Shown here piece by piece: positions 25,537 through 37,900 of a DNA stretch of 64,000 nt. Within the stretch, counting starts at the first letter, position 1. The number at the start of each line of letters is the position of its first letter. The translations under genes were made by a program, and so were the position numbers. Origin of the DNA: Enchytraeus crypticus (lineage: Eukaryota > Annelida > Clitellata > Enchytraeida > Enchytraeidae). The DNA is taken from positions 87,501 through 151,500 of the forward strand of contig CAJHZI010000311.1 in assembly GCA_905160935.1 (NCBI GenBank). The letters run 5' to 3'. The notes under the pieces were generated by a model, which was not told the origin of the DNA, made no database searches, and saw nothing but the letters and a program-made list of their open reading frames with translations.

Positions 25537-28500
25537 CTATTCATCTTCTTCGCCTTCTCCCTCTTCTTCTCCCTCCTGTAAAGATAATAAAACATAGTGT
25601 TATACTAATAGTGTAATACTTATACTACTTATCCTGCATGTAAGTACATACAAAGTAAGCCAGTTAATACTAGTCTAATCAAGTTATTCAGTATTTACTG
25701 CTAGTAATTTAATACTCATTGAAAGGAATTTATTACTTGTGCGCTACCTAGAAAGGAAAAACGTAGAGGAAGATCATGCTAAGAGATGATAGACAATCTG
25801 ATACCGCATTGCAAATACAAATGTTGCAGAGGATAGGATTGATGCGAAGAGTTACATGCAATGGACCAGCTATTAGGCAGTACAACGTGAGAAAATGAGC
25901 ATGCAACTGAACTCAGAAAAAACCAGAGCAAGATAAAAACTAGTAGGGTTGCACAACTGTTCTATTAATCATGGACGGAGTCAGTATATGTAACAACTAT
26001 CTAACTAGGGGTGCAAGAAAATAATCAAAGGGGTTAAACAACTACTCTATTCCATCATAGAATGAGACAATATCAGCAACAAACACCTTACAGGGTGCAG
26101 TTGCTACCAGACCTGCAAAGATTCTGTTGCAATATTAACCTCAACATATGTTAATGCACTATAAGGATAAAAAAGTAGAGATCTGTCCAATATCTACAAG
26201 GAATCAAGGAATGATAACTATTGTCCAGGAGTTATTCTACACTTTCTTGAATTTTCATGTTCTGAAACTGTATGCAGCAAAAGTAACTAAACTTTACAAA
26301 CCTCATCTTCCCCTTCCAAATCTTCCTCGCCTCCTTCACCTAAACACACAAAATAGATCTCAATAATTCCCTCATTCCCCTAAACACACAAAATAGAGCT
26401 AAAAAATCTCTCATTCACCTAAACACACAAAATAAATTTCAATAATTCCCTCCTTGTCACAATTGACTTATAATTAAATATATTAAATTAAATATATTTG
26501 TTCTCTTCATTGGTCATCAATTTTTTCATTTAAGCAAGTTGCAATCACAATATCTTTTATTATATCTACACATCCTATAACAATATCTTTTACTATATCT
26601 ATATGTGCTATACCTATATATCAGATAGCCAATGTCATGTCTCATTGAACAGCAATTAGAACTAATAGATATTAATAAATGCTATTAAACTCTCTATGCA
26701 CACTACCCTAATCCTCTCCCACGTTCTCTAGCAGGGCTTCAATAACAATTTAATAAGTAAATTCAAATCATATACATCCCTCTAACGGCCAATCCATTTG
26801 AGGGACTACAGCTAATTTTAATAATAATAATATTAATTAATTAATCAGCTAATTTTAATATTAATAATAATAGTGTCCTAATATCTTCTTTATTCATCAC
26901 CCACATATCCCTACATCTTACACGAGTCAAGCTTCCATGACTTTTCTACTTTCTAATACTGTAGACCATCACAGTCCATTCACTAATAGTTCCATTCAGT
27001 TACTGCAACTCCATAGTCCTCATCAAATGCAGTTAAATCATCATCATCATCATCGTCTTCCCTTGAATCCCAGTTTAACTAGGGTTGGGATATGAATAGA
27101 CTGTCTCAAATCCTCTCTGTCCTACATCATATCATCTGCCAATCCCCTATTTGAGACCTTTCCATGCAGAGTATTTTTTTAAATGCAGTAAACATTTTAA
27201 AACAAAAAGCAGTACCTTCGTCGCTATGGTCCTCGTCTATCTCAGAGGCCAGGTAGTACTGTAGTGGGTTGGGCCAGATGTCGTCCTTGATGACCTCTCC
27301 CAGCTCATCAGCTCCTGCGTCAGCGTGGTCAGAGAACCACGAAAAGAGTGTGTCCTGCTGCTCCTCGTGTGACCTCTTCCGGCTACCATCACCCCGCTGA
27401 GATGCACCTCGCTGCGTCAGGTCCTGCGTCGCAGACAAGCAGTTACAAATGTATGCAAGTAGATATTTACAGATATTCTAAGATGAATGAAAGAGAAATA
27501 AAAATGGGATTAACTGATAATATGGACAGAGAGGAGAGGGGAGGGTCTATTCATATCTCTGCCCTAGCTAAACTGTAATTAAGGGAAGATGATGATGCCG
27601 ATTAGATATTCACAAATACACAAGGCAAGTTTGGCATATTAGTAGAGCATGCGATTTACAAGTTTGAGTCATGGGTTGAAATCCAAATAGATATCGGTGT
27701 GATAGACATAATTTTATTCTGAAATAGGCGACTTGAGGTTGAATAGTTCAGGATTTGAACCCAGCAGATAGTGAACAGCAGCTCAACCACTTCTGCTTCA
27801 GATTCATCCAGTCACCAGCATCTTGCTATGCCCTTCTCTTACAAGCCTCACTATATTGTCCAGTAGCTTTAATAATAATAATAAAATAATAATAATAAAA
27901 TAATAATAATAAAATAATCATCATAAAATACTACTTTTTTAAAAAAATAAAAGAAAATAATAGTAACAAAATGCGGAGTGGAAGACTAACCTTTCCAGGC
28001 TTCCACTTGATGGTTGTTGACTTGGATGAAGGCTCCCCCGTCTCATTTAAATGAAACTCCTTCGTGATGATGTCATTCTCAAAGTACGGATTCTCCTCAA
28101 AATGCTAAGTCAAAAAGAGCAATAGAAGAGTAAAGCAGTTTGTGATTTTCATATAACGAATGTATAATAATTAGAATATGCATCCATCTCTAGAAGTCTA
28201 TACTTTTTACATTCCTAAAAATTAATACCTTAAATGTTTCGAAGAAATCAATGAAGAAATCTCATCATCGGCTGTCCATTTGATAGTAATGTTGTATTAC
28301 ATTTACAAGTTACAAATATTAGCGCAAGTCTCTAGGTAGCAGCAGAATTACCATGTCTGAAGAGTAACTCTTGTATTTTTGTAGAAATTACTTCAATAAA
28401 GTTTTATAATAAATTACTTTACATAAAATACTCAATATATCTTTAATCATAACTTAACATAATGTCACACTGGATCAGGAAGCACAGATGCTTGTTTTAA

Positions 28501-30083
28501 GACCCATTTCCTCCTACCTCTCCATGATTATTAGTAATCATTGCCTTTTGATGGCGCATCAGTTGCAGCCGGAGCGGATTTAAGAATAACCTTCCATCAC
28601 TCTGGGATTTTTCCTACCTAAGCTTTTACCAACACTCGGTCTTCCAAGGTGGTCACCCACAAAGTACTAACCGAGGTCGATGCAGCTTAACTTCGATAAT
28701 TGATGTGCAACTAGACCAAGTGCGCTAATCCCGCCGTCTAAAGTATTATTATAGAAAGTAGTATTATAAAGTAATCAATTACTTTATAGTAAAGTTTTAA
28801 TACTACATAACATTTGTACTACCACTTTCAATAATAAGAATTACTACTTAAACATACATTGATTAATACTGATTAAATCCAATTGATTATAATTACTGAC
28901 CAGCTGGACGAATGAGTAGCATGTTAGCCTGAAAAGCAATAGGACATCGGTTCGAATCCCAGCCAGATCAACATTATTTGATATTATCTCCATAGATACA
29001 AAAACAGATATTAAACTTAGCTTAACAGCTTTACTTTTAATCAAACAATTTCTATATAAGCTTATACATAGTAAAACTTCGGATGCAACATACAAAGCTG
29101 ATCTGATATCCAGATTTGATATCTTCAAACTCTTGAATCTCAACTTTACTCAGGTATTGAAGTACTTCCTCGTCCTCTTCTCCCAGTAGCGCCGATACTT
29201 GCGGGTGATTCACAAACGCCGTGGCCCAGAAGTTTGGAATCCTCGCAATGTACTCGGACCTCTTCGTGTAGTGCGGCTGCCTCAGCTTGTTGTACTTCTG
29301 CTCAACGGCCAGAATCTCCTGGCTGGCCTTCTCGTTCAGTCGCTCAATCTCATTCTGCAGCTCGTCTATCTGCTCTATAGACTCCTGCTGCTCCTGACCT
29401 GCTCGCAAAACAAGAATAGTCCAAGTTTAGTACTTAAAAACAGACCATTTTAAGTTTTAGACTTATTTAAACAATAAAAAATTAACAGAAAAAGAAGCTA
29501 GATATAAAACCTAATAGATAAATTTTAGAATATAAAAACCATAACAGCAAAAAGGAATTACAACATACTTATGATTCATGAAAACATAAATCGTTATCAG
29601 CTAGATCCAAAGCGTCGTGCTTAAGCTATATGATATATTATAATCATTTAGTGATGCAAAATCAAAATAATATCTGGAAAATCAGTCCAATGCAAAGCTA
29701 ACTAACAGGTAATTTACAGATTATTACCATCTCGATTTCTCAAACTTCAAACCAGATAGACCTCAAAAAAGCATATTATCAACACAACTTTTTCAAATAC
29801 AATAAATCTATAATTTAACAGAATGATTCTTCCAAAGCATAAACTAAATGTTTATTCCCGAAGAATCTCGTATCTCTGTCCATCGTAAGACAATACTAAA
29901 CATCATACTGATCGTTTCACAGTCACAAACAAGTAATAAATTTAGAAAAATACGAATAGACGAAATGAAAGGTAGTAAACCGGAAGCAGTAATGCGCGCT
30001 ATTAGGCGATTAGACGACGCGTATTTACCTGATAATTCTGTCTTTTTCTCGTCGGCTTTGCTCACTTTAGCAGGGACGGCCAT
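25537..30083 (-). CDS. SET: SET / TAF-I nucleosome-assembly-family protein, 252 aa, 6 coding exons
   Basis: Nuclear histone chaperone of the NAP family and PP2A inhibitor in vertebrates. Exons on the minus strand: 30083-30029, 29398-29094, 28104-27991, 27423-27216, 26339-26302, 25575-25537 (stop TAG). Phases close exactly. Exon 1 encodes a short basic start ([14 protein letters not shown]). Exon 2 holds the dimerisation coiled coil and the near-invariant [26 protein letters not shown] and EFEDIKSGY. Exon 3 has ENPYFEN and KEFHLNE. Exon 4 has [19 protein letters not shown] and PNPLQYYL. The acidic tail is carried by two tiny exons (12 codons each, almost all Glu/Gly/Asp), so it is about 25 residues, shorter than the vertebrate tail. 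Exon 5 sits beside a minisatellite that repeats its acceptor. Confidence 0.97.
26330..26447. repeat. 40-bp minisatellite carrying the SET exon 5 acceptor
   Basis: Three copies (hallmark CCTAAACACACAAAAT at 26339, 26379 and 26418 on the plus strand; periods 40 and 39). On the gene strand each unit reads TTTTGTGTGTTTAG followed by GTGAA or GGGAA. The copy nearest the exon is the functional acceptor. Confidence 0.85.
28505..28740 (-). mobile_element. 5S-rRNA-derived SINE (SINE3 type)
   Basis: On the minus strand, 28740 to about 28610 follows the 5S rRNA internal promoter region: GAAGTTAAGC, then GGTTAGTACTT, GGGTGACCACC and TTGGAAGACCG. The rest (28610-28505) is unrelated body sequence. Divergence across the 5S part argues against a functional 5S gene. 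Confidence 0.8.
28895..29035 (+). mobile_element. Third tRNA-like SINE copy, SET intron 2
   Basis: tRNA-like block GCTGGACGAATGAGTAGCA, then B-box GGTTCGAATCCC, ending GATATTAAACTTAGCTTAAC, close to the SINE-A/LINE tail. Confidence 0.5.
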
Positions 30084-30129
30084 CTTCCACGCACGGATCA
30101 CAACAGCGAATATTTGAACAAGAATCTCT

Positions 30130-30149
30130 GGGCGTGGTCTAGGGCGGAG
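30130..30149. promoter_or_regulatory. GC-box pair upstream of SET
   Basis: GGGCGTGG (30130-30137) and GGGCGGAG (30142-30149) lie 47-66 bp upstream of the SET start codon. They resemble Sp/KLF sites and suggest a GC-box promoter in otherwise AT-rich DNA. Confidence 0.4.
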
Positions 30150-30379
30150 TTATCAATAGCAGAGACCTCAAGAATAAATATATCTCATTGTTAGGATGTA
30201 ACCAAGATAGAGAATATAATATATTCCATATCTTTAAATATATTCTTTATTCTATGGATGTAACCCCCATAGGTATATAATAAGTTCTCTCTAATACTTC
30301 TTTGGTAACCCCCAAAGATATTGAATAAATAATATTAATTCTTTATTCTATGGGAAATTCAGACTTGAGCTGACTTGAG

Positions 30380-30453
30380 GGCCCAGGATTTGAACACCGC
30401 ACATAGTGATCTGCGGTCGAATACCTTACTGACATAGCTACTGGCTCCAGCCA
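30380..30453 (-). mobile_element. SINE-A head fragment
   Basis: GCCCAGGATTTGAACACCGC through CTGGCTCCAGCC, lacking the tail. Confidence 0.6.
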
Positions 30454-31439
30454 ATGGCGATGTCGGTAAAAATGTAGCAATTTAGTGTCGAGATAAGCAA
30501 ATAAGCAGTTTAAAAATAATGAAGTATGGTAATTATTATAAGGTTGTATTACTATATTGTATTACTTTAGAATGATATTCCAGATTCTTCAGACCACGAT
30601 AATTGTAATAAGTGTTTTAACTCCCGTGACTGGTGCCGTCATTCTCGCTTTATATGATCGCAGGGGTTTCGTTCCCAGGGCTTGTTGGCCCCAATTCATA
30701 AATACAAAATGCATAAGGTGCACCGTGCACGAATGAATTCCAACGGCACACGACCGCACGTTGGGTTATCATAGAATGAGTCTTCAAGTATCATAGAAAC
30801 GTGATGACCCGCCTTTCTTATCTATATAGCATAAAACTGACGTTTTAAGATAAATTGCTTGACGTCGAAGAAAAAAATATAATCGCTTTATGACGTAATT
30901 ATTGCATTTTACCCCTGCAATATTTAAAAAGCTATGCTTAACTCATAAAATGAAATTTTTATGGCGACATAAATAAGTGAAAAAAAGTTTAAAGGCAAGA
31001 TGATGATGACTATGATGATCTTTCATATTTACAAATTTATTGTTTTTTTTACCGCGTACAGATTGGATTATATTGTATGATATTGCACTATATTGTATAG
31101 TGTGATACTTTTAATATTTTAATGTAGGCCTATTGTATTGTACCATGATTCAATTGAATTTCGTGCTGTATGAATGTACACTCTTTAGGCTACCTTCGCA
31201 AGTAGCCTAGGTTTTAGTGGCGCAGCTCTTCTCGTAGGCCTAAGTGTAGATTTGGCTTTGGTCGTCCCTGACATAGCTTCAGGGTGAAGAACCGGACGTT
31301 AATTCTTAATTGTATTGTTTATCCTTCGATTAATCTGAATACGTTCCATTCGTAGACTGTTTATGAGACCGAATGTCAGCATAGTATATAAAACACTATA
31401 GCAGGCCTACTATACTAACACACTAAACACTAAACACGC

Positions 31440-31975
31440 ATTATAATGAAATGATCAACTATGTTGATATCTATCACTTTATAATGCCACATATTTAAAC
31501 CGTTTGTACACGGGTGTGGTTGGACCACTGCAGAATAGGACAACTACAAACAATCTGCTGCGTGTACGTTAGAGGCGACTAAGGCAAGAGCTGAGGAAGG
31601 CAACGGGAAACCACCTCAGAAGACATAGTTTTCCCAAGATGTAAGCTACATATAGATAAAGCATTGACTTTGTGAAGGGATTAACTTGTTGTTCTAAGGA
31701 GTGGGCTTATGGAGCGAGAAAACAGACTTTGAGTATGAATATGTACCTTGAACCTGTCATTTGGCAGAGTACTGAGGAAGAAGAAGAATTAAACCGTTAG
31801 GCAATTTAGACAATTTTCCGTATAGGCCTAACCACAGTAACCAGTCCCGTGAATGTCCGAGATTTTGCTCTCAGATCAGCGCGGCTGGAATTCGAACCCA
31901 CGAGCTAGGGTTCAATTCACCTCAGGATCTGTCATTTGAAATATCATGACGTTATCCCTACGCTACTGAGACATT
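31440..31975 (-). mobile_element. SINE-B split by element E
   Basis: The tail part (31440-31505) and head part (31786-31975) of one reverse SINE-B are separated by element E. The sequence AAACCGTT occurs at both junctions as a likely target-site duplication. Confidence 0.7.
31520..31785 (+). mobile_element. Element E copy inserted in SINE-B
   Basis: Contains TTAGAGGCGACTAAGGCAAG, GAAACCACCTCAGAAG and ends GGAAGAAGAAG. Noncoding dispersed family of unknown class. Confidence 0.55.
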
Positions 31976-32869
31976 CAATAATAATTATATGCCTACACGT
32001 ACACAGTAGGTGATAATTAGACATCCAACTGGTCATCCTTGTATCCTTGTTGAAAATTCGAAATGTTTTTACGAGAACAACTAATGCCTCCAGACAGTGT
32101 TATTCTATATTGGATTAATATGATTTATAACTCAATAAACTAATATATATCTTTTTTACTTAAATACACACAGATTGCGATTCAACTGTCTATAACTAAA
32201 CAATCAAGACATTTAAACAAATTTAAACAACAATAAAATGCCAGATTTATTACAGCTTGTTGAGGTACTTAAGTTAGAAATGTTATACATGTTAAAATAG
32301 CAAATTTTACAACGTATTGTATTGTATTTTCAATTGTCTTCTTGAATTGCAAATGAATAGTAACAGTAGTAGCAGCTGTGTATTTAAAGCCACCCCCACT
32401 CAAGTCTCGGCTAGAAAACAGAACTTAATTGAAGCTCCGGGTTATGGTTAGTTTTGAGTTTTAGTAGAGGCCTGAAGGGATGTCTATGATTATACTTGGT
32501 GTACCTATTCATTGCTAGTCATGTAGATTTGAAATTTTCCCAGGAAAGAGGACAGTGAAATAAATCTGAAAATATGTGAATGAAGTCTGAATACAAAATA
32601 GATGCTGACATAGCTCAAGCTATTTTACAACCGGTGAAACAAAACGCGTCCATTAGTGCATTTCGGAGACCGGGTAGCATTGCGCTACGATTGAGTAACT
32701 TTAACCCCGGCTAATATATTAAAAAATAGATAATAGAATTATATGATAGGTACTGAATCTATGGTAGATTATAGTGATGTAATTATAATGATATTTTATA
32801 TAAATTTATATAATTGTAAATAACTTTTTATAATTTTATAGAAATTTATGAATTATAATGATTTTTATA

Positions 32870-32940
32870 TAATGCTTCATGACGTACCTGACATCATACT
32901 TGGACGAGGAAACGGACGTTAAACGTTTATTATTATTAAT
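32870..32940 (+). mobile_element. (TTA)n-tail LINE, tail only
   Basis: GACGTACCTGACATCATAC, then GAGGAAACGGACGTTAAAC and TTATTATTA. Confidence 0.6.
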
Positions 32941-33315
32941 GCTTAGATTGCCTTCATCTTGGATGACACGAATGGCTTTACTCCAGTAATATATTGACAA
33001 ATGTGACCACACATGCAGTTTTATAACCCTAATTTTAAAGTGAGCTAACGACGGCGCTAGTGATCTACGCGTGCACTATAGGCTAATTATAAGTAAGACC
33101 TTTAGACAGGTTGGCCTGCTACTTGACCTATATTACGTACTCTATAGAATTGTTTATGAACTGCTTTGAGTATAAACTAAGTCACTTGGTAAGTTCGTAC
33201 AAATCAAAACAAACCTAGAGAAGAGATAGAGCAGTATAGTCTCAAAGTAAAAACCTGCGGTCAACGAATCACTTAGTTTTTAGTCCTAGACTCTTGCCAC
33301 AATCGTTAAGTCAGG

Positions 33316-34114
33316 ATGTCAAGTACTAGGCGAGCCCTGATCACCGGAGGCGCTCATGGAATGGGATTGGGATTCGCTGAATACATACTGGAGGAAGGTG
33401 GACGTGTGAGTATGGAAAGATTCTATAAAATACATAATATTTATCACCGGCACCGTTTAGGATCTTCTTCTTTCTCTTCAGCACATGTTTTTTAGATCAT
33501 TTGGGGTGAATCGATTTGTAGTGACGTGTGATGGGGGGACATCTCTGCCATCATCCTTGTATGAGGAAACGGACGTTAAAGTAATTAATCAGCCTGTGGA
33601 AAAATATGGCTCCTGAGGTGGTTTCCCTTTGACGTTTCTGTTCCTTCTCAATCGCCTCTTATGAAAAGTGCAGTCTATTGGAACGAACTCTACACGGATA
33701 AAAATACATCATAATTATGATATTTGTACATTGTACGGAATGTAGTTTCAAGGAATTAAAAACGACGAATCTTAGTGTAGACTAAATGAATAGAATTAAA
33801 TCTAGAAATCAATAAATAATAAAATAAATGATTAGATTACTGCCCCGTGTTGTGTCCGGGTTGTTTGAATAATTGACCAACCGATGACTGCACGTGTCGT
33901 AGAAGGCTACTTAAGCACTAAGATCCACACCAACGTCAGAAAGGGCATTCGGTTGGTGAGAGCCTAGGATCCAGAAATTGCTACAAAAAATTAAACGGAC
34001 GGAAAAATATCAAGTAGGGGATTGACTGATGGATGAACTGATGTAGGACAGATAGGATTTGAGATAGTCTATTCATATCCCTACCCTAGTTAAAGTGGGA
34101 TTCAATTGAAGATT

Positions 34115-34163
<49 letters not shown>

Positions 34164-34933
34164 CGATGGTGATGATAATGATGATGGTGATGATGATGAA
34201 TGATTAGATTAATGATTGATTGATTCGATTTGATTGATTAATAAATTGCACAGGTCTGCATACTAGACATTCATGAGGTGGAGGGGCTGAAGGCGGAGTC
34301 AAGCCTCAAGCAGAAACACGGCGAGGAGCGGGTCTTATTCGTACTTGGTGACGTCAGAAAGCAGGAAGACTTTGAAGGTAGGAATTCAAAAGCCTTAAAA
34401 TATCTCCTGTAACATCCGATTTGTGGACGAGAAGTGATGTCATCTTTGAGATTTGAAAATGTTTCTTCACTCTCTCCTCCCCTGTGGCCACTCGACTCTA
34501 TTTTTAGTAATTTATTTAATATATATTCATTATTATCATCATCATCATCATCATCTTTCCTTAAAACCCAGTCAAACCAGGGTCGGGATACGAATAGACT
34601 TTCTCCTGTCCTCCCTGTCCCTGACCAAATCATCAGCCAATCCCCTAATTTTTCAGGTCCTTCTATATGTTACTATATATTACTATATATCCATTATAAA
34701 TTTACTATATTTACTACATATATTTGCAATTTTATTTATTTAAAATATATTTACTACGAAGAGGGCATATAGGGCCCACCTCGCTATAAGCAGAATCCAC
34801 CAAGAGCAATGGTATATTAAAAGGAATGTTAGACGATTTACAGATCCACTCGCATGTGGACATGAAGAGAAAGACGAAAGATAGAGATGAGTAGTGGCGC
34901 TATATATCATGGAACTGCCAGTAGACAATGCAC

Positions 34934-34986
<53 letters not shown>

Positions 34987-37900
34987 TTAGAATCGCTAAG
35001 AGAAGAGAGAATCAATCAATTGCCTAATAGGCCTAAATAAAATAAAGATTTGCCATATCTATTTACGTGATGTTTGAATTATTTTTTCGTACAATTTCAA
35101 ATCGATGTCATTACTTTAATTGTATTTTTAGTCTTTTGATAAATTAATAAATAGATTATTTGTTGGATTGATTACTCGACAAATTGACAATATTGACAGG
35201 TTGACAAATTCAAAGCCATGCTATTGTTATTATTCTATTATTTAGTATTTTGATAAATTAATTAACAGATCTTTGTTTGATTGATTGATTGCCTGAATGA
35301 TTGTCTGCCTGACTGACTGTCTGATTGCCTGACTGCCTGATACCTGATGACTGCGTGATGCCTGATGGCTGCCTGATGACTTCGTGATGCCTAACTGCCT
35401 GATTGATTGCCTGACTGATTGTCTGACTGACTGTCTTTAGCTGCTTTCACTAAATCCAAGGAACTCTTCGGTGGACTTGATCTCCTTGTCAACAACGCTG
35501 GGGTAGCCACCGGAAGTGGAGGAGACTTTACCAGGACCATAGACGTCAATCTGGTAACTTGAACTACTCGCACAAATTGTCTAAATATTTGTAGTTACAT
35601 TATATGGACCCATCATCAGCATCATCATCATCATCATCTTCCCATGAATCCCAGTTTAACTAGGATCGGGATACGAATAGACTGTCTCAAATCCTCTCCG
35701 TCCTACACCATACTACCAGCCAATCCCATATTTGAGATTTTCACAGAGTGACGAGCGAGCCCAGGATTTGAATCTCGCACATACCGATCCACGGTCGAAT
35801 ATCTTACCGACATGGCCATGGCTCCTACGCTATTAGGACATTCTAAAATTCTGTTATATTGGTGTTATTGCTGTTATTATGGTGACCATGTTGAAGTGTT
35901 ATTGTTGCTGGTGAGGTATTGTTATTGTTGCAGTGGTGGCTGTTGTTTTATTGTTGTTGTTGTTGTTGTTTTGATCATTAATGATCGCTGTTGGTGTATT
36001 ATTACTGTTGTCTTCTTATTTTTCTTATTATGATTGTTATTTTTGATGTTGGAGTTTTTACTGCAACGTGTTTGTTGTTGTTGTTTAGACGGCAGTGATC
36101 AGGGGTTGTTATCTAGCTGCTGAGTGCATGGCACTGGACAGAGGAGGAAACGGGGGTCAAATCATCAACATCGCGTCTGTGGCAGGTCAGTTCACTGTAT
36201 AAGTTTGTTGTACGATTTCATATTCACGTACTTAGCCTTAACAACGGGTTTTTTGTATTTGTAAGAGCATTCTAATGCTACAGGCTAAAGCTAAATTTAG
36301 CGTCAGTTTCCTCACTCGAAAGCATGTCAGTGACGGTGAGAGAGCTGGATTTGAACTCAAACAAAAGGCAGCGATTGCTAATACGATTACTGGCTGGAGT
36401 CATTGGCGATGTTGGTAATATATTCTACCGCGGATCAGTATGTGCGGGGTTCAAATCTTGGGCTCGCCCGTCACTGACATCGTTTTCGAGTGAGGAAACT
36501 GACGTTAACCTTAGCTTTACCAGCTTGTACAAGCTTTAATAATCTTGGAGCAAATAGTGAATACTACAAACACAGTGACTAATCAGGGAAACCACGCAGC
36601 ACATGCGACAAGCAAAATGAATGTCTCAATAGCGCAATGGTTAGAGGTGTAGATAACGTCATGAAGTTTTAAATGACAGATCCTGAGGTGAATTGAACTC
36701 TCGTGGGTTCGAATCCCAGCCGCGCTGCTCTGAGAGTAAAATCTCTGGCATTCACTGGACTGGATACACGGAAAATGGACAAAATTGCCTAACGGTTTAA
36801 ACATGTGGTATTAATAGTGATAGATATCAACGTAGTTGATCTGTTCACTATAATGTGGGTTATTATTATTATTATAGCATACATAGGCCTATATGTCGTG
36901 TGAATAATCACATGAATATAAACCCTATAGCCTATAGTCTATAGGGTTTACCAATTAATCCGCATAATCCACATAACACAGCTACCGATATGCTACCGTC
37001 TTAGTCTATAGAGAACATCTCAATAGTGTAAGGACGAGGGAAAAAAGGGAAAATTAATCTCTAAGTCTGCCTTATCCATCTGAACCATCAAAGTTATCTC
37101 CTTGGCATATGAAAGTTTGAATATTTAGTCAATTTTTTTCATTGTGTATTGGCTGAATATTGAGGTCGTATATGATTTGAAATACATGACGTATTTGTAA
37201 TGATTGGTTGTATGTGAAGGTCTTATGAAGGTCATAAATGCGTTGACCTATGTGACGTATTTGTAATGATTGGTTGTATGTGAAGGTCTTATGAAGGTCA
37301 TAAATGCGTTGACCTATGTGACGTATTTGTAATGATTGGTTGTATGTGAAGGTCTTATGAAGGTCATAAATGCGTTGACCTATGTGACGTATTTGTAATG
37401 ATTGGTTGTATGTGAAGGTCTTATGAAGGTCATAAATGCGTTGACCTATGTGACGTATTTGTAATGATTGGTTGTATGTGAAGGTCTTATGAAGGTCATA
37501 AATGCGTTGACCTATGTGACGTATTTGTAATGATTGGCTGTTTGTGAAGGTCTAATGAAGGTTTCGTATGATCCAGTCTACGCAGCATCCAAACATGGAG
37601 TCATTAGCTTCACAAGATCCATATCGGTAAGGCTTGTTTGAGTCATAGTAGCTTTATGTAGAGTCAGATAGATAATCAACACTTGCTTGACTAAAGTCAT
37701 CGCAGCTTTATTGTAGAGTCAGATAGACAATCAACACATGTTTGACTAAAGTCATAGCAGCTTTATGTAGAGTCAGATAGATAATCAACACTTGTTTGAC
37801 TAAAGAGCTGGAGGTCAAAAGATTCAATTAGATATCCTAGCCTGGTCAGTTTGTGGTAGTAAACATGCATGATAATGTAGAAGCAAAGGTTTATTTATTA

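Larger units (their letters stand above)
30150..33315. other. Divergent intergenic region SET / HPGD
   Basis: The two genes are transcribed away from each other. The interval holds a SINE-A fragment, the split SINE-B with element E, and LINE tails at 31260-31320 and 32870-32940. No coding region seen. Confidence 0.55.

Noticed and set aside
28610-28740. Functional 5S rRNA gene
   Set aside because: Too diverged from 5S at both ends and continuous with unrelated SINE body.
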